Below, piece by piece: positions 9,887-19,514 of a stretch of DNA of 64,000 nt; position 1 is the first letter of the stretch; the number at the start of each line of letters is the position of its first letter. The DNA is from Shewanella electrica (lineage in GTDB: Bacteria; Pseudomonadota; Gammaproteobacteria; Enterobacterales; Shewanellaceae), in assembly GCF_022321485.1 (NCBI RefSeq), contig NZ_JAKOGG010000010.1:1-64000 (forward strand). Reading direction: 5' to 3'. The notes below the pieces were generated by a model that was given only the letters and a program-made list of their open reading frames with translations, ran no database searches and had not been told where the DNA came from. Made by a program: the position numbers and the translations under genes.

Positions 9887-9921
9887 TGGCTTTGTCGTAA
9901 ACCCGACAAAGCCATTTTTTT
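9887..9921 (+). terminator. Rho-independent terminator after nifY/DUF6129, containing a NifA site
   Basis: TGGCTTTGTCG (9887-9897) pairs perfectly with CGACAAAGCCA (9904-9914) around a 6-base loop and is followed by seven T. A weaker hairpin without a T tract (about 9847-9878) precedes it. The loop-proximal part of the stem is also the NifA site listed separately. Confidence 0.9.
9893..9908 (+). promoter_or_regulatory. NifA upstream activator site for nifENX inside the terminator hairpin
   Basis: TGT-CGTAAACCCG-ACA matches TGT-N10-ACA exactly and lies within the terminator stem-loop 9887-9914. It is about 78 bases before the -24 element of the nifE promoter, a normal NifA distance. Confidence 0.75.
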
Positions 9922-9970
9922 ATGTCGGCTTTTAGAACGCAGAACTAAGCAAAAACAATAGCTTAACTCT

Positions 9971-9986
9971 TGGCTTCCTCCTTGCA
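9971..9986 (+). promoter_or_regulatory. Sigma-54 promoter of nifENX
   Basis: TGGCTTCCTCCTTGCA has GG (9972-9973), ten bases, GC (9984-9985) and an ideal TTGCA -12 block. It predicts a start near 9997, about 67 bases before the nifE ATG. Confidence 0.85.
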
Positions 9987-10063
9987 ATTTCAACTTATCA
10001 CTTTCGATTGGCCGTCAGCGGTGGGTCGAAACCGTCGCCACCATCAGCAGCAAGGAGCTAGCC

Positions 10064-11509
10064 ATGAAGCCATCTGAGATCCGCCTATTGCAGGATGAAC
10101 CTGCGTGCGAGCATAACAAAGGCAGTAAAAGCGGCTGTTCGCGGCCAAAACCTGGCGCTACCGCTGGTGGCTGTAGTTTTGATGGCGCGCAAATCAGCTT
10201 GCTGCCGATTGCCGATGTTGGCCATATCGTGCACGGCCCCATCGCTTGTGCGGGTAACAGTTGGAACAATCGTGGCACCCGCGCCATTGGCTCTAATCTG
10301 TTTCGCTTAGGTTTTACCACCGACCTTAACGAGCAAGATGTGATCATGGGGCGCGCCGAAAAACGCTTGCTGCACGCCATCAAACAGTTGATTGAGGAGC
10401 ACAACCCGCCAGCGGTGTTTGTTTACATGACCTGCGTGCCCGCGCTGGAAGGCAACGACATTGATGCCATTTGTAAACTGGCGTCTGAGCGGTGGCACAA
10501 GCCGGTGATCCCGGTGGATGCCGCTGGCTTTTACGGCAAAAAAAACCTCGGTAACCGTATTGCGGGCAGCGTGATGGTGAAACATGTGGTCGGCACCGCC
10601 GAGCCACCGGCCAAGCCGGTAATGCAGCATGACCCATCGCGCAAGGTGCACGACATTGTGTTGATTGGTGAATACAACATCGCCGGTGAGTTTTGGCATG
10701 TGTCGCCGCTGTTTGAACAGCTTGGCCTGCGGGTATTGTGCTGCATGGCGGGCGATACTCAATTCCATCAAATTCAAACCATGCATCGTGCCGATGCGGC
10801 CATGGTGGTGTGTTCGCGAGCGCAGATTAACGTGGCGCGGTTGCTACAAGAGCAGTGGGGCGTACCGTGGTTTGAAGGCAGTTTTTACGGCATTGAAGAT
10901 ACCTCCGCCGCGCTGCGCGGTTTTGCCAAACTGCTCAACGATCCCAAGCTTACCGTTGACGTCGAGCAGCTGATCGCCCGTGAAGAAAGCCGCGTGCGCG
11001 CCGAGCTAAAACCCTTCCGGGCGTTGCTGGCGGGTAAACGGGCGCTGCTATATACCGGCGGCGTTAAGTCATGGTCAGTAGTATCGGCACTGCAAGAGAT
11101 CGGCATTGAGGTGGTTGCCACTGGCACCAAAAAATCCACCCAATCGGACAAGCAACGCATTATCGACATCATGGGCGAAAACGCCTTGATGCTGGATGAA
11201 GGCGGCGCGCGGCAACTGATCAGCACCTGTCGTCAGCACAACGCTGACTTGATGATTGCCGGTGGCCGCAACATGTACACCGCGCTGAAAGCCAAAATGC
11301 CATTTTTGGATATCAACCAAGAACGCCACCACGCCTACGCTGGTTATCAAGGGATGATCACCTTAGCCGAAGAGTTAGTACGCACGCTTAACAGCCCGAT
11401 TTGGGGCGCGGTACGCAGCCGTTCGCCGTGGGAAAAAACACCGTGGGATAACGGCCAACTGGCGGAAGACCATGAACTTACCCCACAAACCCACGACGTG
11501 AGCGCCTAA
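10064..11509 (+). CDS. nifE: FeMo-cofactor scaffold subunit NifE
   Basis: NifE (481 residues) is homologous to NifD and forms the NifEN tetramer on which the NifB-co precursor is converted to FeMo-cofactor. The N-terminal cysteines ([11 protein letters not shown]) and the P-cluster-like [10 protein letters not shown] and [11 protein letters not shown] motifs are present. It starts at ATG 10064 with AAGGAG 7-8 bases upstream, from its own sigma-54/NifA promoter. It is followed by nifN after 19 bases. Confidence 0.97.
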   Translation: MKPSEIRLLQDEPACEHNKGSKSGCSRPKPGATAGGCSFDGAQISLLPIADVGHIVHGPIACAGNSWNNRGTRAIGSNLFRLGFTTDLNEQDVIMGRAEKRLLHAIKQLIEEHNPPAVFVYMTCVPALEGNDIDAICKLASERWHKPVIPVDAAGFYGKKNLGNRIAGSVMVKHVVGTAEPPAKPVMQHDPSRKVHDIVLIGEYNIAGEFWHVSPLFEQLGLRVLCCMAGDTQFHQIQTMHRADAAMVVCSRAQINVARLLQEQWGVPWFEGSFYGIEDTSAALRGFAKLLNDPKLTVDVEQLIAREESRVRAELKPFRALLAGKRALLYTGGVKSWSVVSALQEIGIEVVATGTKKSTQSDKQRIIDIMGENALMLDEGGARQLISTCRQHNADLMIAGGRNMYTALKAKMPFLDINQERHHAYAGYQGMITLAEELVRTLNSPIWGAVRSRSPWEKTPWDNGQLAEDHELTPQTHDVSA

Positions 11510-11528
11510 GCAGATTCGAGGAGTTTCC

Positions 11529-12908
11529 ATGGCAACTATCAGTAAACAAAACACGCCGCTGGTGACCCAGCCGCTGAAAACCAGCCCTGCCACCGGTGCC
11601 ACACTCGCCAGCCTCGGTATCAACCGCTGCATTCCGTTATTGCACGGCTCCCAAGGCTGCGGCGCCTTTGCCAAAGTGTATTTGATCCAACATCTGCGCG
11701 AGCCGATCCCGCTGCAAAATACCGCCATTGACCAAGTCGCAGCGGTAATGGGCGGCGATGACAACCTGTTTGAAGCGTTAAAAACCCTGTGTAACAAAGA
11801 GGCGCCGCAAATCATCACCGTCATGACCTCTGGCCTCACCGAAATGCAGGGCACCGATACCTTCCGCGTGATTGCCGATTTTCGTCTGCGCCATCCCGAG
11901 TTTGCTGCCACTCGCATTGTGAATATGTCGACACCCGATTTTAACGGCAGCATGCAAACCGGCTTTGCGAGCTGCGTGGATGCGCTGGTGCGGCAATTAG
12001 TACAGCCACCATCAGGCAAACCGCGGGTGCGTAAACAACTCAACGTACTTTGTTCGGTCGGCATGACCAGTGCCGATATCGAAACCCTGAAACGTTACCT
12101 CGAAGCGTTTGAGCTAGATGCGGTATTAGTGCCGGATTTGTCGCTGTCGCTGGATGGGCATTTGGGTGACGACGATTTCTCACCAACCTCTACCGGGGGC
12201 ACCTCGGTACTGGAAATTGAGCAGATGTCCGACAGCGCCGCCACCTTAGTGCTTGGTCGCTCGCTGCTCAGCACTGCCACATGGCTGAAGCAGCGCTTTA
12301 ATATTCCGATTATCGAGTGCGATATGGGCATGGGCATTAACAGCATGGATGCCTTGGTGATGCAGTTGGCTAAATTCAGCGGCAGGCCGGTCCCTAGCTG
12401 GATTAACCGCGCGCGGCGGCGGCTGCAAGATGCCATGCTCGATTGTCACTTTGTGCTCAGCAATGAATCGGTCGGCATGGCGCTGGAGCCAGATTTAGTG
12501 ATTGGCTACTCGACATTGCTCAGCGAAATGGGCATCAAACAGCCGCGTATAGTCACCACCGTCGATATGGCTGGGCTGGCAGAGTTGGACGCAGGTGAAG
12601 TGATCATTGGCGATATTCATCGCCTCAGCCAAACCGCCACCAGTTTGCGTTTGGTGATCAGTAACAGCCATGCCGCCGCCGTGTTTGAACCACACACGCC
12701 AGTGCTGCGTGCGGGGTATCCGTGTCACGACCAGTTCGGCAACATGGATGTGCATCAGTTTGGTTATGAAGGCAGCCGCGAGCGCCTGTTTGCCCTAGCT
12801 AATTTGGTGTTGCGCCATCATCACGACGAAGTCACCCCACATATCAGCCGTTATCGTTTCGGTGCCGAGCAGGTGACGCCGCACGCCACCGCTAAGGAGA
12901 GCGCATGA
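11529..12908 (+). CDS. nifN: FeMo-cofactor scaffold subunit NifN
   Basis: NifN (459 residues) is the NifK-like partner of NifE. It has the conserved HGSQGCGAFAKV cysteine loop near residue 44, EMQGTD in place of the third NifK cysteine region, and a long C-terminal Rossmann half. There is no C-terminal NifX fusion. It starts at ATG 11529 after GAGGAG. Its stop overlaps the start of nifX by four bases (ATGA), so the two are translationally coupled. Confidence 0.96.
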   Translation: MATISKQNTPLVTQPLKTSPATGATLASLGINRCIPLLHGSQGCGAFAKVYLIQHLREPIPLQNTAIDQVAAVMGGDDNLFEALKTLCNKEAPQIITVMTSGLTEMQGTDTFRVIADFRLRHPEFAATRIVNMSTPDFNGSMQTGFASCVDALVRQLVQPPSGKPRVRKQLNVLCSVGMTSADIETLKRYLEAFELDAVLVPDLSLSLDGHLGDDDFSPTSTGGTSVLEIEQMSDSAATLVLGRSLLSTATWLKQRFNIPIIECDMGMGINSMDALVMQLAKFSGRPVPSWINRARRRLQDAMLDCHFVLSNESVGMALEPDLVIGYSTLLSEMGIKQPRIVTTVDMAGLAELDAGEVIIGDIHRLSQTATSLRLVISNSHAAAVFEPHTPVLRAGYPCHDQFGNMDVHQFGYEGSRERLFALANLVLRHHHDEVTPHISRYRFGAEQVTPHATAKESA

Positions 12909-13396
12909 GCAACATTACCACCCACTCAGAACGCAAATTACATGTTGAACCTAAGCCACAAGAGGGCGAATTTCCGCTGAAAGTGGCCTTTGCGACCGGC
13001 AATCGTCGCCAAGTGGAACAGCATTTTGGCAGCGCCCGCGGCATGTTGATTTATGGCGTGGATAACAGCGAGTGGCGCATTCTCGAAGCGATTGAATACG
13101 CCGAAGGTGAGCAAAAAGCCCATGACCGTTTGCCGGCACGGATTAACGATCTTGCGGGCTGCGCCGCCGTGTTTTGCAACGCCTGTGGCGCGTCGGCCAT
13201 TCGGCAGCTATTGGAGCGCGGCATTCATCCGGTGAAAGTCGGCGAGGGCGCCGATATTCATACCCTGCTGCAAGAGCTACAACAAGAATTGCAAGGCAAA
13301 CCGATGGGCTGGTTAGCCCGCTCGCTCAAACAAGTTACCCGCGCGCCCACCAACGAAGCCGATCGGCTACAAGCCTTGATGGATGAGGAATGGTGA
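12905..13396 (+). CDS. nifX: FeMo-cofactor biosynthesis protein NifX
   Basis: NifX (163 residues) binds NifB-co and related precursors and shuttles them to and from NifEN. It shows the dinitrogenase iron-molybdenum cofactor domain: KVAFATGNRRQVEQHFGSA near residue 25, then FCNACGASAIRQLLERGIHP. It overlaps nifN by four bases. After it lies a short low-complexity spacer and then the nif ferredoxin gene. Confidence 0.95.
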   Translation: MSNITTHSERKLHVEPKPQEGEFPLKVAFATGNRRQVEQHFGSARGMLIYGVDNSEWRILEAIEYAEGEQKAHDRLPARINDLAGCAAVFCNACGASAIRQLLERGIHPVKVGEGADIHTLLQELQQELQGKPMGWLARSLKQVTRAPTNEADRLQALMDEEW

Positions 13397-13483
13397 GCGC
13401 GGCGCAGCGCGAGCGGCGTGTGACGAGTCGCGAGTAGCGGGCAACAGCTAAAAGAAAGCAGTGGCGAGCGGTGGGTTACTGGT

Positions 13484-13525
13484 CTCGAAACTCGAAACTC
13501 GAGTCTCGCAACTCGCAACTCAAAT
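13484..13525. repeat. Short ctcgaaa/ctcgcaa tandem repeats
   Basis: A run of imperfect 7-base units (ctcgaaactcgaaactcg then ctcgcaactcgcaactc) fills the spacer between nifX and the ferredoxin gene. It is low complexity, codes for nothing, and resembles the short repeats near 39.65 and 41.88 kb in style though not in unit. Confidence 0.7.
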
Positions 13526-13554
13526 CTCTAATTTTCAATATCAGGAGCAACACA

Positions 13555-13839
13555 ATGAGTAATGTCGTCGGGGTGACCCGTGGGGGCGGGCAGTGGGAGC
13601 CACAATACATTGAGGCCGTAAATCAACACAGCTGTATCGGCTGTGGCCGCTGTTTTAAGGTTTGTTCACGTAATGTGTTTGATTTGGTTGAAAAAGAAGA
13701 TGCCGATGAAGACGATCTTTACGATGAAGAAGTGATGATGGTGATGAGTATCGCCGACGGCGATGACTGTATCGGCTGTCAGGCCTGCGCTAAAGTCTGC
13801 CCCAAAGGGTGCCACAGTTTTGCCGCCAAAGCGGCGTAG
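13555..13839 (+). CDS. nif-specific ferredoxin III (2[4Fe-4S])
   Basis: The 94-residue ferredoxin starts at ATG 13555 (CAGGAG 8 bases upstream) with VVGVTRGGGQWEPQYIEAVN, typical of the nif-specific ferredoxin III family. It has two cluster motifs, CIGCGRCFKVC and CIGCQACAKVC, separated by an acidic insert of about 35 residues. It probably gives electrons to nitrogenase or to cofactor assembly. It lies about 160 bases after nifX, with no NifA or sigma-54 site of its own visible, so it is likely read from the nifE promoter. Confidence 0.93.
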   Translation: MSNVVGVTRGGGQWEPQYIEAVNQHSCIGCGRCFKVCSRNVFDLVEKEDADEDDLYDEEVMMVMSIADGDDCIGCQACAKVCPKGCHSFAAKAA

Positions 13840-13901
13840 TTTGGCTGAACCTTAGTGCGGGGACGGCAACATAACGCCATCACGTTTTGCGCTAACAGCG
13901 T

Positions 13902-13933
13902 AAGCAAAGGGGGCTGATTTGCCCCCTTTGCTT
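13902..13933. terminator. Bidirectional hairpin between nif ferredoxin and aldo/keto reductase
   Basis: AAGCAAAGGGGGC (13902-13914) pairs perfectly with 13921-13933 around a 6-base loop. It lies between two convergent genes. The T tract is weak on both sides. Confidence 0.65.
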
Positions 13934-13948
13934 CGTTATTGGTAGTGG

Positions 13949-15058
13949 TCAACTAATGATGGGCACTGGCGCCTCAGCCGCAATCAACCCTGTCGATTTC
14001 AGTTCCTGCCACAGTTCAGCGGGCAATTGCTGCTGCATCGAGGCGATATCTTCCGCGATTTGTTGCCCATTACGGGCACCCACAATCACCGAGGTGACTA
14101 CATCAGGCGCTCCTGCAAATTGCAGGGCGACCGTTCTGAGGTCGGTACCATAGTGTTGTGCAATCGCCTGTAACTGTTGGCGCTTAGTGCGCAGTTCGGG
14201 CGTAATGGTGCCGCCGTAATCTAAGCGTTCGGCACCTGACAGAAAACCACAATTAAGCGGTGACCCTACCACCATTTTTTTACCGTGTTTACGCAGTGCT
14301 GGATGCAGTTGCGCGAGTGAGTCTTGATGACGGATGAGTGTATATTGGGTGGCGCTTAAAAAGAGATCGGCATCGCTGACTTCTAGCGTTTTTAAAATCG
14401 GCGCTAAAGTATTCACTCCCAGCCCCCAGCCTTTAATAATGTCTTCTTCACGCATACGGATCAGCTCAGGCATGGCACCATGTTGTGCCTGTTTGAAGTA
14501 CTCAAGCCAATCACTCCCCATATCGCCATTATCGGGTGATAAGTCATGAATAAAGACAAAATCGATACGATCAACGCCAAGTCGTTGCATTGAATCCTCA
14601 ATCGAGCGGCGAACGCCAGCGGCCGAGAAATCATACTCACGGTGAAATGGTGCAGGTTTGGGCCATACTTTTGATTGTGGTGGATTACCGGGTTTTAGCA
14701 GCCTGCCAATTTTAGTAGAGAGAAAAAATTCATCCCGGTTCTGCTCTGCCAAAAATGCACCCATGCGGCGTTCACTGCGGCCTTGGCCATACCAAGGGGA
14801 GGTATCAAAGTAACGAATACCTTGTTGCCATGCGGTGCGCACGGCATCAATACCATCTTCAAGTGGCGTGATTTTGAAACCACTGGCTAACGGTACACCG
14901 CCTAAGGCCAATCCATAAGGGGGAGTGAAGGGGGCTTGAGCATTAGCATTTTTGGGAAAACTTACTTTATCTGTGTCACTTGCAGCAAAGCTTGGCAAAG
15001 CCGTCGCAGATACTGCACTGGCAACCATCGCTGATATAAATTCACGTCGAGCGACCAT
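13949..15058 (-). CDS. Tat-exported aldo/keto reductase
   Basis: The protein has 369 residues from ATG 15058, chosen because an AGGGAGG site lies upstream; the upstream ATG at 15079 has none. The N-terminus MVARREFISAMVASAVSA is a twin-arginine signal, so a folded, cofactor-loaded enzyme should reach the periplasm. The barrel carries RYFDTSPWYGQGRSERRMG (catalytic Asp/Tyr region) and the NADP-binding end VIVGARNGQQIAED. It is closest in style to D-threo-aldose 1-dehydrogenase or pyridoxal dehydrogenase-type AKRs. The substrate is unknown. It converges on the nif ferredoxin gene and no functional link is evident. Confidence 0.88.
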   Translation of the reverse strand: MVARREFISAMVASAVSATALPSFAASDTDKVSFPKNANAQAPFTPPYGLALGGVPLASGFKITPLEDGIDAVRTAWQQGIRYFDTSPWYGQGRSERRMGAFLAEQNRDEFFLSTKIGRLLKPGNPPQSKVWPKPAPFHREYDFSAAGVRRSIEDSMQRLGVDRIDFVFIHDLSPDNGDMGSDWLEYFKQAQHGAMPELIRMREEDIIKGWGLGVNTLAPILKTLEVSDADLFLSATQYTLIRHQDSLAQLHPALRKHGKKMVVGSPLNCGFLSGAERLDYGGTITPELRTKRQQLQAIAQHYGTDLRTVALQFAGAPDVVTSVIVGARNGQQIAEDIASMQQQLPAELWQELKSTGLIAAEAPVPIIS

Positions 15059-15079
15059 AAATAAAACCTCCCTTATCAA

Positions 15080-15366
15080 TTGCTTATACTGTTAACTTCC
15101 TGTCGCAGAATGTATCTTTTCCGAACAAAATTGCTGTGGTTCACCTTAAGATGAATACTGGCAATGAACAAGCACACTTTAACCAACAACTGGCGTTGGT
15201 CACATCAACGCGGTAAAAAAGTAGGCAACGAAATAGGATTTTTAAGCTGATGATATAGTTTACAAATCCAGAGTGTCGTGAAGAGTTTAATGACGACACA
15301 AGCGCATCGTCTGGCGCCGTCTACTTGTTCTAAAGCGTGAGCCTCGAACAATACGTTATGGAAAGC
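15080..15366. other. Intergenic spacer between mscS-like and aldo/keto reductase genes
   Basis: About 290 bases without a supportable gene. Both neighbours run on the minus strand, so the reductase promoter should lie here. No strong promoter, repeat or RNA structure was recognised. Confidence 0.4.
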
Positions 15367-15389
15367 AAAGGGGCAATCGTTGCCCCTTT
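15367..15389 (-). terminator. Terminator after the MscS-type channel gene
   Basis: AAAGGGGCAA (15367-15376) pairs perfectly with TTGCCCCTTT (15380-15389) around a TCG loop. It lies 24 bases after the stop of the minus-strand channel gene. Confidence 0.7.
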
Positions 15390-15412
15390 TGCATTAATGA
15401 CTCAAACCATTG

Positions 15413-17008
15413 TTACCCGCGATAAAAATGCACATCTCGTTGCGGGAACGGAATGGTAATGTTCTCCGCATCAAAGCGCATTTTCACGGCGCGGGTGATG
15501 TCCCAATAAACAATCCAGTAATCATCCGGTTGCACCCATGGCCGCACAATGAAGTCGACCGATGATTCGTTGAGCAGATGCAGCCTGACCACAGGCTCTG
15601 GGTGTTGCAGCACTTTTGGATGTTGCGAAACGATCTCTTGCAGCACTTTCTCTGCTTTTTCAATGTCATCGCTATAGCCAATGCCAAAGGTCATATCCAC
15701 GCGGCGGTGGCGTTCGGCGGTGATGTTGTTGATGGTGTCGCCCCAAATTTTGTTGTTGGGCACAATCAAGCGTTGGTTATCTAGCGTTTTAATTGTGGTG
15801 GACACTAAGCTCATGTGGCTCACGCGGCCAGTCACACCAGCGGCGTTGATCAAATCGCCGACATCGTAGGGGCGATACACCAAAATCATCATGCCAGAGG
15901 CAAAGTTAGACAGCGTGTCTTGCAGCGCGAAACCGATAATCACACCGGCGATACCAAAGCCTGCCAGCAAGGGGCCAAGTTCAAAACCAAGTTGCGATAG
16001 CGCGATCAGCAAGCCGATGGTCATCACCACCTTGCCAGATAATCCGCCGAAAAAGTCTTGCAACAGCTTGCTGAAATTGAGTTTAGAGGTGCTTACTGCT
16101 TTGCGTACCAGTCGTTCCGTGAGTTTAGCCAGTAAGTGCGCGCAGAATAGAATAACCAAAAATACCAACAGCTTAACGGCAAGGCTCGGGCCATTTTCGA
16201 CAATGCTGGTCTCGGCCACGTGCAACCAATTGCCGAACAGTTGCGACACAAAACTCACGTTAAAAACGTCTTGGGTGATATTGCCAGACACGGCAAACAA
16301 GCTCTGTTTTAGGGCGTTGGTGTCAACGCCTAAGCTGTCGAGCATGCTGATATCAGCACCCAGTGCTGCGCTGTTATTGTTGAGTCGTTCTTTGAGTACG
16401 CCTAGCTGCGCGCGTTGCTCACTGCTGGCATCTTTACCGGCTTCGTTGACGTCTTCAACCAAGGCGCTCATCTGCTGTTGGTTGTAGCTCACCAAACTTT
16501 GCAGGTGCGCTGCTTGGTTTTGCAGTTGCTCTGTGAGTACTTGTCGCTCACTGCTGGTGTCGGCCTTGAGGCGGTCGGCCCAGTTGAGCAGGTCCAACTG
16601 ATCACGGTAAAAATCGGTTTTCTCTAAGTTGCGCCGTGATAGTTCCAGCATCAATGGAGCATCATTATCGCTGCCAAGTTGGGCAGAAATACGCGCCATT
16701 TCGTTATTGATATATTGCACGAACGCTTGCAGTTGCTGCTGATGTTTTTGCACATAGGGCAATAACACGTCGGCGTTTGGATTGTCTTCTTCGAGTGCTT
16801 GTTTGAGGGTATTGCGGAACGCTTGCGCTTGTTCCTTGATACGAAATTCACTAACGGCTTTCAGCTCACCTTTGCTCTCTTTTAACTCGCTAATGTTCTG
16901 TTGTAATCCTTGTTGTAACGCTTGTAACGTTGCTGTTTCGCTGGTGGGTTCTGCTGCCGCAGGCCAGCCAATGGCTATGGCTAATCCCAGTAAAAGAACT
17001 TTGTACAT
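15413..17008 (-). CDS. MscS-family mechanosensitive ion channel with periplasmic coiled coil
   Basis: The protein has 531 residues. A signal peptide (about residues 1-19, ending PAAAE) leads into a long Gln/Glu/Leu-rich region (about 25-240) that looks like a periplasmic coiled coil. Inner-membrane helices follow (KLLVFLVILFCAHLLAKL and onward), then the glycine/alanine-rich pore helix (AGFGIAGVIIGFALQ) and the cytosolic beta domain (IVPNNKIWGDTINN). It should act as a tension-gated emergency valve. It is longer than MscS (286 residues) and shorter than MscK, which also has a periplasmic N-terminal region. Confidence 0.93.
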   Translation of the reverse strand: MYKVLLLGLAIAIGWPAAAEPTSETATLQALQQGLQQNISELKESKGELKAVSEFRIKEQAQAFRNTLKQALEEDNPNADVLLPYVQKHQQQLQAFVQYINNEMARISAQLGSDNDAPLMLELSRRNLEKTDFYRDQLDLLNWADRLKADTSSERQVLTEQLQNQAAHLQSLVSYNQQQMSALVEDVNEAGKDASSEQRAQLGVLKERLNNNSAALGADISMLDSLGVDTNALKQSLFAVSGNITQDVFNVSFVSQLFGNWLHVAETSIVENGPSLAVKLLVFLVILFCAHLLAKLTERLVRKAVSTSKLNFSKLLQDFFGGLSGKVVMTIGLLIALSQLGFELGPLLAGFGIAGVIIGFALQDTLSNFASGMMILVYRPYDVGDLINAAGVTGRVSHMSLVSTTIKTLDNQRLIVPNNKIWGDTINNITAERHRRVDMTFGIGYSDDIEKAEKVLQEIVSQHPKVLQHPEPVVRLHLLNESSVDFIVRPWVQPDDYWIVYWDITRAVKMRFDAENITIPFPQRDVHFYRG

Positions 17009-17215
17009 GGCTATCTCGCTCTGTTTTTGTGGCTTCCTGAGTGTTTTTTATACGGCAACACGGGTTTAACAGAGAAACTATTAACCGTAACTGTGTGTTC
17101 TGCAACACCTTCTGCTGCGGTTCCGCGGTTATTTGTGCGGTAAGTAACTTATATCGGCCAAGTGTCTCGCAGATGAGGCCGGTCAGCGATAGCAGGCGAG
17201 TGCCGTGGGCGGTGA

Positions 17216-19219
17216 TTACAGCCCAGCGTGGTATTGGCCTTCAGTGGTGGGGCTGATCTGTTGGCTCAGCAAGGCGATGGCTTGCTCGCACTGTGTTTCA
17301 TCCAATAGTGCTGCAAATTGGCAGATCAATTCGGCTTTATTTAGACCGATGTTGGTAGCGGTATCAATGTCGCTCAAGTCGATAAACAGTTCGTTAAACA
17401 TGTCGGCATGTTCACGCACCAAGGCTAGATTCATAAAGTGTTCATTGCCGTAAATGGCGTTGTGCTGCCCTGCCAGTTTTTGAATGCGGTACGGTTCGCC
17501 ATTTTCATTGGTGAGCGTGGTCGCTTTAGCGCATTTTGGTAAGCAGCTTTTGCTGATTTTCTGCTTACGACAACCGGTGGTTTGTTGGAACAAACATTGG
17601 CGGCTGGTCAGCAACGCCCACGGTTGATACAGCATATAGGCGAGGCGGAAGTTGGCGGGGCGCTTGATATGTTTCATCTGAAAACCGGCGATCTCGTTTG
17701 AGATAAACGCGCCGCTGGCACCAAACTCTTGCTGCAAACACAGTAGGCTGTAGGAGTTGCTGATGTTCATCATCGGCCCCGCTTGCCAGTGCAGCCCTAG
17801 CTGCTGCGCCGCAAAGCCGACGCCGCTGTTGTTGCTCACTAAGGTGCGCGGTTTGATGGTTTGCAGCAAGGTAATAGCCGCGTCGTAGTTGTCACCAATC
17901 AACACCGCTGGAAACCACGGCAGTAACTGCGGATGCCGCTGAAATAGCGCGATGGTTGCGGTTAAATCTCGCGCTAACGAGGCCGGTACTTGCCAGTAAA
18001 ACTGCAGGTTTTCAGGTAACGCGGCGGTCTCGCTCAAGGCAATATCAGCTGGCGACGATAACAGCACCGACAGAGTCGCCGCTTGTTTAATAGCATGATC
18101 ATGTAGCTTGGGCAGATGCACATCGGCAATTTTACGTTGGCTCGGCTCAGAAACTGGCTCGGCGAGTAACTTAGCCACTGCCGCATCCACTTGACGCATA
18201 ATGGCGGTGTTTTCATCGTACACCTGCACCTTGATGCGCTGGCGGTCGGTTTCGTTGCTCACATTGGCAAGGTTGGCAAAATGCTCGGCGGCATGATTGC
18301 GCGGGTTGTCGATAAACATCTGGCGATGGATATTGCCGCTCAGGTAACCATCAGAAAAATCGCGATTAAATACCTTGTACAGTACGCTGGTGTCGGTCAG
18401 CAATTGGCCGCGCTGCTCATAGCTATTGAGCTGTTTGCGCCATTGCTGCACCACGGTATACACATAGTGCGGCTTTTTGATGCGGCCTTCCACTTTGAGC
18501 GAGTACACGCCCGCATCGGCCAACAGCGGCAAATCCAAATAGGCCGAGTTGTCTTTCATATTGAGCGGATGCTTAACGCCCATGGCCGTTGTTTGATAAG
18601 TATCGCGACACGGCTGGCTACAGCGGCCACGGTTGCCCGACGCACCATTGCGCAGCGAACTCATGTAGCACAGGCCAGAAAAGCCAATGCAGTAGGAGCC
18701 GTGCACAAACACTTCCATTTTTACATCATGCTGCAAGCCAAATTGCGCCAGCGGTTTAATCTCATCAATGCTTAATTCGCGTGACAGATTGACCCGACTG
18801 CAACCCAGTTGTTGCAGCAGTTGGATTTGGCCGCAGTTGTGGCTGTTAAGTTGGGTTGAGCCGTGCAGATCCAGCATTGGATAATACTGTTTCAGCAGGT
18901 AGGCGAGGCCGAGATCTTGAATAATCACCCCGTCGATCTCAATCCGCATCAGTTGATTAAGCAGCTTTACCACCGCGTTGAGTTCGCTTTCCAGCAGCAT
19001 AATATTGAGCGTGACAAAGATTTTGCACTGGTGCTGATGCGCTAACGGCAACACCGCTTTGAGCTGCTCCAGCGTGAGGTTTTCGGCGCGGTTACGGGCA
19101 TTAAAACGGCCTAAACCGCAATAGATGGCATCGGCACCCGCAGCAATGGCGGCATGAATAGAGGCGAGATCACCGCCCGGAGCTAATAACTCAAACTGAC
19201 TGGTCACAAGGGAAACCAC
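17216..19219 (-). CDS. rlhA: U32-family protein, RlhA (YdcP)-like 23S rRNA hydroxylase
   Basis: The protein has 667 residues, close to E. coli RlhA (653). It opens FELLAPGGDLASIHAAIAAG, the U32 barrel start, and has the conserved cysteine cluster CIGFSGLCYMSS...GNRGRCSQPCR (about 170-200) and a long C-terminal region as in RlhA, which adds 5-hydroxycytidine to 23S rRNA. The older label is collagenase-like peptidase. The start is GTG 19219, with a GTG four codons later as an alternative. A further cysteine-rich stretch (CLFQQTTGCRKQKISKSC, about residues 545-562) may bind a metal cluster. Confidence 0.82.
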   Translation of the reverse strand: MVSLVTSQFELLAPGGDLASIHAAIAAGADAIYCGLGRFNARNRAENLTLEQLKAVLPLAHQHQCKIFVTLNIMLLESELNAVVKLLNQLMRIEIDGVIIQDLGLAYLLKQYYPMLDLHGSTQLNSHNCGQIQLLQQLGCSRVNLSRELSIDEIKPLAQFGLQHDVKMEVFVHGSYCIGFSGLCYMSSLRNGASGNRGRCSQPCRDTYQTTAMGVKHPLNMKDNSAYLDLPLLADAGVYSLKVEGRIKKPHYVYTVVQQWRKQLNSYEQRGQLLTDTSVLYKVFNRDFSDGYLSGNIHRQMFIDNPRNHAAEHFANLANVSNETDRQRIKVQVYDENTAIMRQVDAAVAKLLAEPVSEPSQRKIADVHLPKLHDHAIKQAATLSVLLSSPADIALSETAALPENLQFYWQVPASLARDLTATIALFQRHPQLLPWFPAVLIGDNYDAAITLLQTIKPRTLVSNNSGVGFAAQQLGLHWQAGPMMNISNSYSLLCLQQEFGASGAFISNEIAGFQMKHIKRPANFRLAYMLYQPWALLTSRQCLFQQTTGCRKQKISKSCLPKCAKATTLTNENGEPYRIQKLAGQHNAIYGNEHFMNLALVREHADMFNELFIDLSDIDTATNIGLNKAELICQFAALLDETQCEQAIALLSQQISPTTEGQYHAGL

Positions 19220-19339
19220 AACTACTTAAACGACCGCTAATTTTAATGGCTTTGCTAGTGCGGCGCGGCGATCTAGCCCACGTTCGCAGCAATTGCTGGG
19301 AGCACAACATCATCGCGCGGGATTAGCCTAGCCAGAATG

Positions 19340-19391
19340 TGACATTGGTGTCATCAGCCAGTGTGCTGTTTGCTGATAAACTGTGTATAAT
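19340..19391 (+). promoter_or_regulatory. Putative promoter region of the first MORN-repeat gene
   Basis: A consensus TATAAT lies at 19386-19391, with no good -35 at 17 bases. An inverted repeat TGACA-TTGG-TGTCA (19340-19353) lies 32 bases upstream and could be an operator. The region separates divergent genes. Confidence 0.4.
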
Positions 19392-19514
19392 CCGCCAGCA
19401 ATTGATTGTTTTAGCTCGATATTCGCGGTTTTTCGCCACGACATAACCGCACTACGCCGAGTCAGCGCTTAGGGAATGGCTCATCACTTCATGTTGATTA
19501 AAAGGATGCTGCAA

